The notes: a model not told the origin generated them from the sequence alone. A stretch of DNA of 64,000 nt from Brachybacterium equifaecis (GCF_023509525.1 NZ_JAKNCJ010000001.1:372001-436000), one strand, 5' to 3'. Positions 26,492 through 35,658 are shown, counted from the stretch's first letter. Numbers and translations are program-made.

Positions 26492-27831
26492 CGGTTCTCT
26501 CCTCGGTGGGCGTGGCTGGTGGCGATGCTGCGCAGGGTCGCCGGGCTCCCGGTGAGGTCCCAGGCGGTCTCGGCATGGCGGCTGAGATCGATGCCGGCGA
26601 TCTCCTCCTCCTCGGAGATCCTCCACCCGAGCACGGCCTTCAGGAGGAGGCCGACCGCGAGTGTGACGGTGCCGGAGACGAGCACGGCGGCCAGGGTGAT
26701 GATCACCTGCACGCCGAGCTGCGCGAAGCCGCCGCCGTACAGGAGTCCGGTGTCCGTGGCGAGGAAGCCGATGAGCACGGTGCCCGCGATCCCTCCCACG
26801 AGGTGCACCCCGACCACGTCGAGGGAGTCGTCGATGCCGAAGCGGTGCTTGAGGCTCACCGACAGCGCGCACACAGCCCCGGAGATCGCGCCGAGGGCGA
26901 TGGCCCCGAGGGGGCTGACGGCGGCCGCGGCCGGGGTGATCGCGACCAGGCCGGCGACCGCGCCGGAGGCTGCCCCGAGGCTCGTGACGTGGCGGTCGCG
27001 GATTTTCTCGACGACCATCCAGCCGGCGATCGCCGCAGCGGTCGCGACGGTCGTGTTCACCCAGGCCAGTCCCGCGGTCGCGTTCGCGGTGCCGGCGGAG
27101 CCGGCGTTGAAGCCGAACCATCCGAACCACAGCAGGGCCGCGCCCAGCATCACCAGCGGCAGGCTGTGGGGCCTCATCGGCTCACGGCCCCAGCCGATGC
27201 GGCGCCCGGTGAGGATCGCGAGCACGAGGCCCGCCATCCCGGCGTTGATGTGCACGACGGTCCCGCCGGCGAAGTCGATGGGGGCGACGGCCGCGACGGC
27301 GTCGGATCCGGTCCCCGTCGTCCCGAAGACAGCCGCGGCGAGCGAGTCCGCGGATCCCGACAGGAGCCCTCCGCCCCAGACCATGTGCGCCATCGGCGCG
27401 TAGCCCAGGATCGTCCACAGGCCGGCGAAGACGACCCAGGTGCGGAAGCGGATGCGGTCGGCGATCGCCCCGGAGATCAGGGCGACGGTGATGATCGGGA
27501 AGGTCATCTGGAATGCGGCCGCGACGAGGAAGGGGACTCCGGAGGCGGCGAGGAGCGACTGCTCGTCGGTCCCCTCGAGGCCGAGGAACTGGAGGGGATC
27601 GCCGATCACGCCACCGATGTCGTCGCCGAAGGCGATCGAGTAGCCGCACACGGTCCAGACGATCGCGCCGACTGCGAGCGCCGCGAAGGACATGAGCATC
27701 ATGTTCAGCACGGTTTTCGCGCGGACCATGCCGCCGTAGAAGAAGGCGAGGGCGGGGGTCATGAGCAGCACGAGCGCGGCGCTCATCAGCATCCACGCGG
27801 TGGCCCCGGTGTCGAGGACGAAGGGTTCCAT
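26488..27831 (-). CDS. amtB: Ammonium transporter AmtB
   Basis: 447 aa with about eleven hydrophobic segments. Family signatures include DTGATAWMLMSAALVLLMTP at the N terminus, LWTILGYAPMAHMVWGGGLL, and FNAGSAGTANATAGLAWVNTTVATAAA with the conserved polar residues. The C-terminal region (EEEEIAGIDLSRHAETAWDL) is the cytoplasmic part that meets PII. It is the first gene of the nitrogen operon and is preceded by a possible GlnR site. Confidence 0.97.
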   Translation of the reverse strand: MEPFVLDTGATAWMLMSAALVLLMTPALAFFYGGMVRAKTVLNMMLMSFAALAVGAIVWTVCGYSIAFGDDIGGVIGDPLQFLGLEGTDEQSLLAASGVPFLVAAAFQMTFPIITVALISGAIADRIRFRTWVVFAGLWTILGYAPMAHMVWGGGLLSGSADSLAAAVFGTTGTGSDAVAAVAPIDFAGGTVVHINAGMAGLVLAILTGRRIGWGREPMRPHSLPLVMLGAALLWFGWFGFNAGSAGTANATAGLAWVNTTVATAAAIAGWMVVEKIRDRHVTSLGAASGAVAGLVAITPAAAAVSPLGAIALGAISGAVCALSVSLKHRFGIDDSLDVVGVHLVGGIAGTVLIGFLATDTGLLYGGGFAQLGVQVIITLAAVLVSGTVTLAVGLLLKAVLGWRISEEEEIAGIDLSRHAETAWDLTGSPATLRSIATSHAHRGENR

Positions 27832-27938
27832 GTCGGCTCCTGAGAGGGGAGTCGGGCGGCCCGGGGGCCGACGGCCCGAGAGGACCGCGCGCCCATCGTG
27901 GGTCGGAAGGTGCGCGCTCGCCCCCTCCAGAGCGCCCC

Positions 27939-27954
27939 GTTACCTTTCCGTGAC
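27939..27954 (-). promoter_or_regulatory. Possible GlnR-type site upstream of amtB
   Basis: On the minus strand GTCAC-N6-GTAAC (27954-27939) matches the GlnR half-site pattern GTnAC-N6-GaAAC at nine of ten specified positions. It is 108 nt upstream of the amtB start. Known: GlnR activates amtB-glnK-glnD in several actinobacteria. Inference: the same holds here. Only one pair of half-sites is seen. Confidence 0.4.
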
Positions 27955-27982
27955 CTGCGGTTCCAGGGGGTGGACATGGAAA

Positions 27983-28020
27983 GGCGCCCGCACACCCGCG
28001 CAGGCGGACGGGCGGGCGCC
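27983..28020 (-). terminator. Hairpin downstream of ftsY
   Basis: Inverted repeat GGCGCCCGC (27983-27991) with GCGGGCGCC (28012-28020), plus a smaller nested CCCGC/GCGG stem, 24 nt after the ftsY stop. It separates ftsY from the amtB promoter. Confidence 0.55.
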
Positions 28021-28044
28021 CGGGGGCGTCGCGTCGAGCGGCGC

Positions 28045-29481
28045 TCAGTCCAGGAGCGCGTCCACGAATCCGTAGGCGTCGAACGGCGTGAGGTCGTCCA
28101 TGCCCTCGCCGAGGCCGACCATCTTCACCGGCACTCCCAGTTCGCGCTGGACGTTCGCGACGATGCCGCCCTTGGCGGTGCCGTCGAGCTTGGTGAGCAC
28201 GAGACCGGTCACCTGCACCACCTCGGAGAACACGCGGGCCTGCTGCATGCCGTTCTGACCGGTGGTCGCATCGAGGACGAGGAGCACCTCGCTGATCTCG
28301 TCGCCGTGCAGGGCCTTCTGCGCGACGCGGCGCACCTTGCCCAGCTCGTCCATCAGGCCCTTCTTGTTCTGCAGGCGCCCGGCCGTGTCGATGATGACGA
28401 CGTCGGCGGAGGTCTCGATGCCGCGCGCGACCGCGTCGAAGGCGACGGCTGCGGGATCGGCGCCGTCGCGGTCCGAGCGCACGGTCTCCACGCCCACGCG
28501 CGATCCCCAGGTGGCGAGCTGATCTGCGGCAGCCGCGCGGAAGGTGTCGGCGGCGCCGAGGACGACGCTGCGGTTCTCGGCGACCAGCACGCGCGCGAGC
28601 TTGCCGACGGTCGTCGTCTTCCCGGTGCCGTTGACGCCGACCATCATGATCACCGACGGCACCGCAGTGCCGTCGGGCGCCGTACGCACGGTCGCGGCGA
28701 GTCGGCGGTCGAGAGTCGGGTCGACGAGATTCACGAGCTCCTGGCGCAGGGCCTCGCGGATGGCGACCGGATCCTCGGTGCTGATGACCTGGATGCGTCG
28801 GCGCAGGTTCTCCATCAGCTCATCGGTGGCGCTGGGGCCGAGGTCGGCGAGCAGGAGCGTCTCCTCGATCTCGTCCCACGTGCTCTCGTCGATCTTCCCG
28901 CTGGTCAGCAGGCCGAGGAGGCCCCGGCCGAGGGAGCCGGAGCGGGAGAGGCGCTCGCGCAGGCGCTCCATACGGCTGGCCGCGGGCTCCGGCGCATCCA
29001 GCGGCACGACGGCGGGGGCGGGCTCTGCCGCAGGCTCCGCCCGCGCCGGCTCAGCAGCGGCGTCGTCGGTCGGAGCGACGCCGCTGGCCGGAGCCGCAGC
29101 AGGGGGCGCGGGGCTCGCGGCGGGCTCCGCGGGGGTGGCGGGCCGGGCCGGGACGGTCTCGTCCGTCGCGGCTCGCTGCGCTGCATCCGCCGGAGCGGCG
29201 GTCTCTTCCGGGCCAGCGGGCGCAGCAGGGGCGGAGAGCGTGTCGCCCCAGGTCGGAGCCGCGGGGCGGTCCTTGGTGGCCGGGCGCTCCTTGACCTCCA
29301 GACCGGTGGAGGTGGTGCGGACGGTGCCCTCAGCCGAGTCGGTGCCCGGCCGGCTTCCGCCCTGCCGGGTGCTGTCGCCCTTCGCACGGCGGCTGCGCAC
29401 CCAGGCCCAGGCGCCTGTGCCGATGACGACCAGGCCGCCGCCGGTGCCGGCGAGTATGGCGAGGATTTCATTGGGGTCCAC
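28045..29481 (-). CDS. ftsY: Signal recognition particle receptor FtsY
   Basis: 478 aa. The N terminus has a membrane segment (ILAILAGTGGGLVVIGTGAWAWV, about 6-28) followed by a long Ala/Pro/Glu-rich variable A region to about residue 175. The NG domains follow with MMVGVNGTGKTTTVGKLA, VIIDTAGRLQNKKGLMDEL and LTKLDGTAKGGIVA. The protein is a GTPase that docks SRP-ribosome complexes at the membrane. Its position next to amtB-glnK-glnD-ffh is conserved in actinobacteria. The start ATG has GGAGG about 7 nt upstream. Confidence 0.97.
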   Translation of the reverse strand: MDPNEILAILAGTGGGLVVIGTGAWAWVRSRRAKGDSTRQGGSRPGTDSAEGTVRTTSTGLEVKERPATKDRPAAPTWGDTLSAPAAPAGPEETAAPADAAQRAATDETVPARPATPAEPAASPAPPAAAPASGVAPTDDAAAEPARAEPAAEPAPAVVPLDAPEPAASRMERLRERLSRSGSLGRGLLGLLTSGKIDESTWDEIEETLLLADLGPSATDELMENLRRRIQVISTEDPVAIREALRQELVNLVDPTLDRRLAATVRTAPDGTAVPSVIMMVGVNGTGKTTTVGKLARVLVAENRSVVLGAADTFRAAAADQLATWGSRVGVETVRSDRDGADPAAVAFDAVARGIETSADVVIIDTAGRLQNKKGLMDELGKVRRVAQKALHGDEISEVLLVLDATTGQNGMQQARVFSEVVQVTGLVLTKLDGTAKGGIVANVQRELGVPVKMVGLGEGMDDLTPFDAYGFVDALLD

Positions 29482-29567
29482 AGGGCACCTCCACGAGTAA
29501 CGGGCGCCGTTCGGCGCAGGCCGCCCCCCAGTCTAGGGGCCGCGGGTACGGGCCGTGCGGCCCGCGA

Positions 29568-29714
29568 TCAGGCGCTGCGGTCGGTGCGGGAGGTGCCTCG
29601 GAGGGGCGCCTCGACCGGCTCTGCATCGCGTCGGGCGGTGAGCACGGTGAGCGCCAGCACGCCGAGCGCGAGGAGGACGGCGAAGACGATGAAGAGAATG
29701 CTCACGAGACCCAT
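29568..29714 (-). CDS. Small single-pass membrane protein
   Basis: 48 aa: MGLVSILFIVFAVLLALGVL opens a hydrophobic segment, followed by TARRD and a Thr/Arg-rich cytoplasmic-like tail. No domain is recognised. The start at 29714 keeps the coding region after the ndk terminator hairpin; a longer in-frame reading to 29774 would run through that hairpin. No good ribosome-binding site is visible, so the start is uncertain. The strand agrees with the surrounding genes, and its G+C-rich third positions are coding-like. Confidence 0.55.
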   Translation of the reverse strand: MGLVSILFIVFAVLLALGVLALTVLTARRDAEPVEAPLRGTSRTDRSA

Positions 29715-29730
29715 GGGTCCATTGTGTGCT

Positions 29731-29766
29731 CTCCCCAGGCGGGGCTCTCGCCGCCGGCCTGGGGAG
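29731..29766 (-). terminator. Hairpin terminator downstream of ndk
   Basis: 10-bp perfect stem CTCCCCAGGC/GCCTGGGGAG (29731-29740 and 29757-29766) with a 16-nt loop, 29 nt after the ndk stop. Confidence 0.75.
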
Positions 29767-29795
29767 TTGGTCACATGCGCCTCACGGGCGCGGTC

Positions 29796-30221
29796 TCAGC
29801 CCTGCTCGGGGAACCAGATCGCGATCTCGCGCGCAGCGGACTCCTCGGAGTCCGAGCCGTGGACGAGGTTCTGGATCACGGCGGTGTCCCACTCGCGGGC
29901 GAGGTCCCCGCGGATGGAGCCGGGAGCCGCCTGGGTGGGGTTGGTGGCGCCGGCGAGCGAGCGGAAGCCCGCGATGACGCCCTCTCCCTCGGCGAGGATC
30001 GCGACGACCGGGCCGGAGCTCATGAAGTCGACGAGGGGCCCGTAGAACGGCTTCCCCTCGTGCTCGGCGTAGTGCTGGGCGAGGAGCTCCTGGGTGGCCT
30101 CGCGCTGGTCGAGCGCGAGGATGGAGTATCCCTTGGCCTCGATGCGGCGCAGGATCTCGCCCCGCAGACTGCGGCGGACGGCGTCGGGCTTCAGCAGGAT
30201 CAGGGTGCGTTCGGTGCTCAT
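29796..30221 (-). CDS. ndk: Nucleoside diphosphate kinase
   Basis: 141 aa. [20 protein letters not shown] at the N terminus and the active-site segment [16 protein letters not shown] with His121 (the phosphorylated residue) identify it. It equilibrates NTP/NDP pools. The order folC-DUF4233-ndk is the usual actinobacterial one. ATG at 30221. Confidence 0.98.
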   Translation of the reverse strand: MSTERTLILLKPDAVRRSLRGEILRRIEAKGYSILALDQREATQELLAQHYAEHEGKPFYGPLVDFMSSGPVVAILAEGEGVIAGFRSLAGATNPTQAAPGSIRGDLAREWDTAVIQNLVHGSDSEESAAREIAIWFPEQG

Positions 30222-30230
30222 GGCGTCAGC

Positions 30231-30677
30231 CTATCGAGCGCGGCCCTGCAGCCCTGGGTCCGCCCTGCGAGGATCCTCCTCGGGGTGCGCCTCCCAGTAG
30301 CTGGCATCCACCGCGTCCTTCTCGGCATCGAGCTTTCGGCCGATCAGCACGCTGTACACGTAGATCGCGGCGAAGAGCAGGCCGACGGCCCACATCGCCC
30401 CGACCCAGATGCCCATCGCGATCAGCGGCAGCTGCAGCAGGGCGCCCATCGCGTAGGGCCAGGCGCGCTTCTTGAGCATTCCGCTGGTGAGCACGAGCAG
30501 CACCGCTGTGACCAGGGCCAGCGTCCACACCGGTGCGCGCGTGCCAGGGCTTAGCTGGTGGGCGACGAGCGCGGCGAAGACCATGACGAGCGCCTCGACC
30601 ACGAGCGTCGTCGAGGCGAGGATGCGCTGGGCGCCGTGGGGGCGCTGCGACGGGGTCAGGGAGCCGGGCACTCTCAC
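30231..30677 (-). CDS. DUF4233-family membrane protein
   Basis: 148 aa with four hydrophobic segments (about 20-42, 50-66, 76-98 and 100-118), then a charged tail DAEKDAVDASYWEAHPEEDPRR. The tail is typical of the family, which is found only between folC and ndk in actinobacteria. Function unknown. It overlaps folC by 4 nt, so they are one transcription unit. Confidence 0.92.
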   Translation of the reverse strand: MRVPGSLTPSQRPHGAQRILASTTLVVEALVMVFAALVAHQLSPGTRAPVWTLALVTAVLLVLTSGMLKKRAWPYAMGALLQLPLIAMGIWVGAMWAVGLLFAAIYVYSVLIGRKLDAEKDAVDASYWEAHPEEDPRRADPGLQGRAR

Positions 30678-32047
30678 ACCTCCTCGGCGAGGCCGAGGAG
30701 GTCGCGGACCTCGGCTGCGAGCGTGATCGATCCGGCGACGACGACGCCGCCGAACTGGTCGCCGCCGTCCTCTGCGAGATCCACGGCGCGCTGGATCGCG
30801 TCCGGGAGGGACGCGGACTCGATGACGCGGTCCTCGTCGCCGAAGACGTCGCGCGCGATGTCGGCGAGGACGTCGGCCGGGATGGCCCGGGGGGAGGAGG
30901 ACTGCGAGATGACGACGGCATCCAGCAGCGGCTCGAGCGTCGCGAGGATCGCATCGGCGTCCTTCTCCGCGAGGATGCCGACGAGCCCGATCGTGCGGGT
31001 GAAGCGGAAGTTCTCGCGCACGGTCTCGACGAGGACCTCGGCCCCGGCCGGGTTGTGGGCGGCGTCGATCAGCACCGTGGGCGCCTGACGGGCGACCTCC
31101 GCACGGCCCGGGGAGGTGACACGGGCGAGGGCGTCGGCGAGCATCTCGGCGCCCAGCGGCGTCTCCCCTCCCCCGAGCAGCGCCTCGCAGGCCGCGATCG
31201 CGAGCACGGCGTTGTGCGCCTGGTGCTCGCCGAGCAGGGAGAGGAACAGGCTGTCGTAGCGCCCGGCGATCCCCTGCACGCTCAGCATCTGCCCGCCGAC
31301 GCCGGGGGTGCGGGAGAGCACGCCGATCTGCTCGCCCTCGAAGGCGGCCTCGCAGCCCAGTTCGGCGGCGCGATCGCGCAGCACGTCGGCGGCGTCGGGC
31401 TCGGCCTGCTCCCCGATGACGGCGAAGGATCCGGCCGTGAGGATGCCGGCCTTCTCCCCTGCGATCTCGGCGATCGTGTCCCCGAGGTAGTCCTGGTGGT
31501 CCAGGCCGATGGCGGTGATGACGCTGACGTCCGGGTCGATCGCTCCGGTCGCGTCCCAGGTGCCGCCGAGGCCGACCTCCACCACGGCGACGTCGACGGG
31601 GGCGGTCGCGAACGCCTGGAACGCCATCGCCACCATGTACTCGAAGAAGGTCAGGCGGGGACCCCCGGCTGCGAGGGACTCGGCGTCCACGGCCTCGGCG
31701 AACGGGAGGACGTCCTCGTAGGCCTGGATGAAGCCCTCCTCGTCGATGGGGGCGCCGTCGATCGCGATCCTCTCCACCGGCGAGTGCAGGTGCGGGCTGG
31801 TGGTGCGGCCCGTGCGCAGTCCCGCCTCGCGCAGGATCTGCTCGATGATCCGCGCGGTGGTGGTCTTGCCGTTGGTGCCGGCGATGCGGATCGAGCGGTA
31901 GGAGCGCTGCGGATCCCCCATCAGCTCCATCACGCGGCGGATCCGGGTGAGATCCGGCTCGATGCGGTTCTCGGGCGCGCGCTCGAGCAGTGCGGCGTAG
32001 ACGGCGCGGAGCTGCTCGGACATCTCCGGGCGGGCGGTTCGGGGCAC
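30674..32047 (-). CDS. folC: Bifunctional folylpolyglutamate/dihydrofolate synthase
   Basis: 457 aa. The ATP-binding loop IRIAGTNGKTTTARIIEQ (about 52-69), the TSPHLHSPVERI motif and the VSVITAIGLDHQDYLG segment identify FolC; the C-terminal part has VLIDAAHNPAGAEVLVE. It adds glutamates to folates. The GTG at 32047 has GGAG 5 nt upstream. An internal ATG at 32023 (MSEQLRAVYAAL) is an alternative start but has GGAG immediately adjacent, so GTG is preferred. Confidence 0.95.
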   Translation of the reverse strand: MPRTARPEMSEQLRAVYAALLERAPENRIEPDLTRIRRVMELMGDPQRSYRSIRIAGTNGKTTTARIIEQILREAGLRTGRTTSPHLHSPVERIAIDGAPIDEEGFIQAYEDVLPFAEAVDAESLAAGGPRLTFFEYMVAMAFQAFATAPVDVAVVEVGLGGTWDATGAIDPDVSVITAIGLDHQDYLGDTIAEIAGEKAGILTAGSFAVIGEQAEPDAADVLRDRAAELGCEAAFEGEQIGVLSRTPGVGGQMLSVQGIAGRYDSLFLSLLGEHQAHNAVLAIAACEALLGGGETPLGAEMLADALARVTSPGRAEVARQAPTVLIDAAHNPAGAEVLVETVRENFRFTRTIGLVGILAEKDADAILATLEPLLDAVVISQSSSPRAIPADVLADIARDVFGDEDRVIESASLPDAIQRAVDLAEDGGDQFGGVVVAGSITLAAEVRDLLGLAEEV

Positions 32048-32228
32048 AGCGGCTCCATTCGGTGCTGAGCGCGCGGGAGCGGACCGGGTGCGATCCGCGG
32101 CGCGAGATGGGGAGGCCTCAGTCTATGAGGGGCGGGCCGGCCGTTCCTGCACCGGGCCGCCGTTCCTCCCCAGCGCGTACTTCTCCCCAGGGCCGACGGG
32201 AAGCGGTCGCGAGGCGCCGGGCGGGGCC

Positions 32229-32234
32229 TAGCGT
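32229..32234 (+). promoter_or_regulatory. -10 TAGCGT for leaderless WXG-hydrolase transcript
   Basis: TAGCGT followed by six nt (CGCGCC) and the ATG at 32241, with no ribosome-binding site in between. No -35 match found. Confidence 0.5.
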
Positions 32235-32240
32235 CGCGCC

Positions 32241-34016
32241 ATGAGCGGATTCCTGGGGATGGACGTCGAGGCCGCGCGCGCCCGCGCCGCGCAGTGGGAG
32301 CAGCACTCGGCGGAGCTGCTCGGATCGGCGACGGCGCTCGGCGGAGCGGTGCGCGCGGCGGTGTGGGAGGGGCCCGACGCGGAGGCGTTCCGGGAGGACT
32401 GGACGGCGCGCGCGGACGCGCCATGGCGCGAGGCGGCGGAGGCGCTCGCGCGCTGCGCCCGGGACCTCGAGCGGCACGCCGCCCAGCAGGAGGCGGCCTC
32501 CGCCACGGACTCTGCGGCGCCGACTGCGCCTTCCGGACCGGCGGGCCCGGCACCTGCATATGCCGGGATCGGCACCCCGATGTACGGCCTCGCGGGCGGA
32601 TACCAGGGGATCGGGACCCCGATGTACGGCAGGGCCGGCGGGCCGCCGGCGGCGCTCTCCTCCGCGTGGGGCGGCACCGCTGCTGGGCGAGCGCCCGGTC
32701 CCTCCCTCGTCGCGGACCGCACCGAGGTCGAGCTGATCACGCCTCTGGACTGGATGATGGCGCGCTTCCCAGGCGGCGCGGCGAACCCTCGCGTGCAGAC
32801 CCTGGACGCCCATGTCGACAACCTCGCTCGGATCGCCCTCGAGTCCTCGCCGCTCGGCCGGCCGGCCAGCGCGAGCGAGCTGATTGCGGGAGGGATCCTG
32901 GTGGCGGGGTCCGCTGCGGCGCTGTCGCCCCCCGGTCTCGCCCGGCTCCCGGACGGCTTCCTGGATCCGCGCACCGAGGTGAGGGTCCGCTCCGTCCAGA
33001 AGATCGAGTCCTCGGCCGCTCCGCGGAGTCTCGCCGATCTCATCCTCGCCACCGACGAGGCCCGTCGCACCCTGCCGGGCACCGACCACCCCTTCGACAG
33101 CTCCGCGACCGGCCAGATCCGCATCCAGGCGGTGCGCCCGGCCGACGGCGGCGAGATCGTCTACGTCGTCCACCTCCCGCCGACAGAGGGAGAGGACATC
33201 AGCAGCCCGTTCGCCTGGGGCCCGCAGGGCAATCCGAGCGACTGGGGGGCGGACGTCCAGCTCGTCGCCGGTGAGCGCACGGCCTCGATGGCTCAGGTCG
33301 AGGCAGCGATGGCGACGCCGGGCGCAGACGGAGAGCCGCTGGTCCCGGCCGGAGCGCGCGTTCTCCTGGTCAGCCATTCCCAGGGCGGGATCGTCGCCGC
33401 GGCGCTCGCCGCGGATCCGCTGGTCAACAGCACATCCGGAGCCGAGGGGACCTACCGGATCACCCACTCCCTCAGCGTGGGATCGCCGGTGGAGTCGCTG
33501 AGCGCGGCCCGGAACGGCACCCAGGTGGTGAACGTGGCGCACGGGCCGATGGTCCCGGCGGTCCCGCCGGACGGCGACGCCCTCCTGCTCGGCTCCTACG
33601 GCACGATCGCAGGAGACACCATGACCGCGCCGGTCCTGGTGGGCGATCCGCGGGACATGCTCGGCCATCTGCTGAACATCCCCGACCTCGTGCCGACGGC
33701 GGATGTCGGAGGGCTGCGCCTCGGGATCCCGCTGGCCGGCGGCCCCGGCGCCACCGACATCGTCCTGCCGACTCCGCGGGGGGAGCACGGCGGCGAGGGC
33801 CTGATGCAGGATCGCCACAACTCCGTGCAGCGCGGCAGCGGCGAGGTCGATGGCCTGGCCGGCTACTACGGCACGCTGCGCGAGCACCAGGACACGGATC
33901 CGCAACTGTCAGCGCTCCAGCGCGACCTCGAGGGAACCTATATCGGCCCGGGGGTGCAGCTCGTGGGCGACGTCGTCGTGGAGACCTCCCGCGAGGATCT
34001 GCGGCCGGGGAGCTGA
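32241..34016 (+). CDS. WXG100-like N terminus fused to an alpha/beta-hydrolase domain
   Basis: 591 aa. Residues 1-85 form a helical hairpin with a WEG turn (W42-E43-G44) like WXG100 proteins. A spacer rich in Ala/Pro/Gly follows, with two identical GIGTPMYG boxes (109-116 and 123-130). The C-terminal half reads like an alpha/beta hydrolase: VLLVSHSQGGIVAAALA holds the nucleophile S380 in S-H-S-Q-G, and VGSPVESLSAARNGTQVVNVAH follows. There is no signal peptide or membrane segment, so it may use a type VII (ESX) system or stay cytosolic. The gene is convergent with the SLH gene. It is likely leaderless. No ESX component is nearby. Confidence 0.75.
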   Translation: MSGFLGMDVEAARARAAQWEQHSAELLGSATALGGAVRAAVWEGPDAEAFREDWTARADAPWREAAEALARCARDLERHAAQQEAASATDSAAPTAPSGPAGPAPAYAGIGTPMYGLAGGYQGIGTPMYGRAGGPPAALSSAWGGTAAGRAPGPSLVADRTEVELITPLDWMMARFPGGAANPRVQTLDAHVDNLARIALESSPLGRPASASELIAGGILVAGSAAALSPPGLARLPDGFLDPRTEVRVRSVQKIESSAAPRSLADLILATDEARRTLPGTDHPFDSSATGQIRIQAVRPADGGEIVYVVHLPPTEGEDISSPFAWGPQGNPSDWGADVQLVAGERTASMAQVEAAMATPGADGEPLVPAGARVLLVSHSQGGIVAAALAADPLVNSTSGAEGTYRITHSLSVGSPVESLSAARNGTQVVNVAHGPMVPAVPPDGDALLLGSYGTIAGDTMTAPVLVGDPRDMLGHLLNIPDLVPTADVGGLRLGIPLAGGPGATDIVLPTPRGEHGGEGLMQDRHNSVQRGSGEVDGLAGYYGTLREHQDTDPQLSALQRDLEGTYIGPGVQLVGDVVVETSREDLRPGS

Positions 34017-34047
34017 GGTGATCGCGGTGCTCGTGAGCGCGGGGGCC

Positions 34048-35466
34048 TCAGGCCACCTTCCAGCGATAGACGAATGCAGCCATCGCCTCGCGGCTGATGG
34101 GCTCGGCGGGGCGGTAGGTCCCGTCGGGCCAGCCGGTGGAGATCCGCTGACTCGCAGCCCACGTGATCTCCCGGTAGAAGATCGTGGACTCCGGGGTGAT
34201 GTCGCCCAGCGGGGAGCTCGCAGGAGGCGTGTGCGCGGGCGATCCCGCGGCGCGATAGAGGAACGCCGCCATCGCATCGCGGGCGATGGGCTGCGTGGGG
34301 CGGAAAGTCCCGTCGGGATAGCCGGTCGTGATCCCCTGCGCCTGCGCCCACGTGATCTCCCGGTAGTACTGGGTCTGCGGGGTGACGTCGGTGAAGGGCG
34401 AGACCACGGGCGGGGTGAACTCCGGGGAGCCGGCCGCGCGATAGAGGAACGCCGCCATCGCATCGCGACCGATCGGCTGGTAGGGCCGGTAGGTGCCGTC
34501 GGCCCAGCCGGTGGCGAGCTTCTGGTGCTTGAGCCAGGCGATCTCGACGAAGAACTGGGACTGGCCGTGGCGCACGTCGGTGAAGGGCGCCTTCGGGGTC
34601 CCGATGCTCGGGGCGGCGATCGGGCTGGGGGTGGGGTCGGCCCCCGTCGGCGATCCGAACCACGTGGCGTAGATCCGATAGAAGTTGCGGTTGCCGTAGG
34701 TCGCGCAGACGTCATCGGCCACGACCCCCGCGCCCGCGTCGAGCGCCGCCTGGCTCGGCGTGAACGGCGTGTAGTTGTAGAGCGCCGCCGTGGCGCGGTT
34801 CGCAATGCTCACGCGCCCGGTGCCGCAGAACTCGAAGGGGCTGTACTGCAGGTCGTAGGTGCGGCCGGCCTGGTAGCGGAAGCCGCGCGCCGGATCGCCG
34901 TACTCCTGCAGCCGCGAACCGGCCTGGTAGATCTGCTGCGCGAAGCCGGCCTTCGCCGGATCGCATCCGAGGAAGTCGGGGCAGGCGAATCCGAGCGCCT
35001 GATCCAGCTTCTTCCACGTGGGAGCGGCGGTGGTCACGAGTCCCTGCTCCTTCTGCAGCATGACCAGCAAGGCCTTCGGGCTCACGCCGCAGGCGGCGGA
35101 GACGGCCGCGAGGATCTGCCCGGCGCTCTGCGCAGTGCCCGCGGGGATCGCGGCGCAGTACGCCGTCTTCTCGCGCTGCGGTGTGCTCATCGCGAGGTCC
35201 TTGAGGCACGGTGCGCCGTCGACTCCCGTGCGGCAGGAGGCGCCGCGCTCGTCGAGGAAGGCGTCGATCTCGGCGGCTCCGAGAGCGCCCCCGTCGAACA
35301 TCAGCGCGTCGGTGATCAGCAGGCCCGGATCGAAGCCGCCGATCCCTCCGGGCGGGGTCTCGGCGCGCGCGGCCGTGATCGGCAGCGCCAGCAGGAGCGC
35401 TGCGAGGAGGCCGAGCACGGCGAGGGGCCGGGCCGTGAGGGATGTGCGAGGAGCGGGAGAGGTCAT
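34048..35466 (-). CDS. Exported protein with three C-terminal SLH repeats
   Basis: 472 aa. A signal peptide (TARPLAVLGLLAALLLALP, cleavage after AARA about residue 35) is followed by a domain (about 45-290) with four Cys residues (CRTGVDGAPCLKD; ACPDFLGCD) and PKALLVMLQKEQGLV, typical of hemagglutinin-type secreted actinobacterial proteins of unknown activity. Three SLH repeats follow (about 295-350, 360-415, 420-472), each with a variant of GYPDGTFRPTQPIARDAMAAFLYR. SLH repeats attach proteins to wall polymers. The ATG at 35466 is supported by the signal peptide. It sits after ileS on the same strand beyond a terminator. Confidence 0.88.
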   Translation of the reverse strand: MTSPAPRTSLTARPLAVLGLLAALLLALPITAARAETPPGGIGGFDPGLLITDALMFDGGALGAAEIDAFLDERGASCRTGVDGAPCLKDLAMSTPQREKTAYCAAIPAGTAQSAGQILAAVSAACGVSPKALLVMLQKEQGLVTTAAPTWKKLDQALGFACPDFLGCDPAKAGFAQQIYQAGSRLQEYGDPARGFRYQAGRTYDLQYSPFEFCGTGRVSIANRATAALYNYTPFTPSQAALDAGAGVVADDVCATYGNRNFYRIYATWFGSPTGADPTPSPIAAPSIGTPKAPFTDVRHGQSQFFVEIAWLKHQKLATGWADGTYRPYQPIGRDAMAAFLYRAAGSPEFTPPVVSPFTDVTPQTQYYREITWAQAQGITTGYPDGTFRPTQPIARDAMAAFLYRAAGSPAHTPPASSPLGDITPESTIFYREITWAASQRISTGWPDGTYRPAEPISREAMAAFVYRWKVA

Positions 35467-35615
35467 GGGGAGGGCCTTCTCGGGTGCGGGGTGCGCCCCG
35501 CGATCACCGCGCAGGCGAGTCTGGCTGACGCGCCGAGCATACGTGCCCGGGCCCGGCCGCGGAACGGCCCGGTGCGCGGCCGCTGGTCCGGTCTGCGGCC
35601 GAGCGGACGCGCCGG

Positions 35616-35647
35616 CCGGACCGGGGCGCATGCACGCCCCGGTCCGG
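35616..35647 (-). terminator. Hairpin terminator downstream of ileS
   Basis: 13-bp perfect inverted repeat (arms 35616-35628 and 35635-35647, CCGGACCGGGGCG) with a 6-nt centre, starting 12 nt after the ileS stop. Confidence 0.75.
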
Positions 35648-35658
35648 TCGGTGCCGAC

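Noticed and set aside
29568-29774. 68-aa reading of the small membrane gene beginning at 29774
   Set aside because: Its first 20 codons lie within the ndk terminator hairpin; the 48-aa reading from 29714 is favoured.
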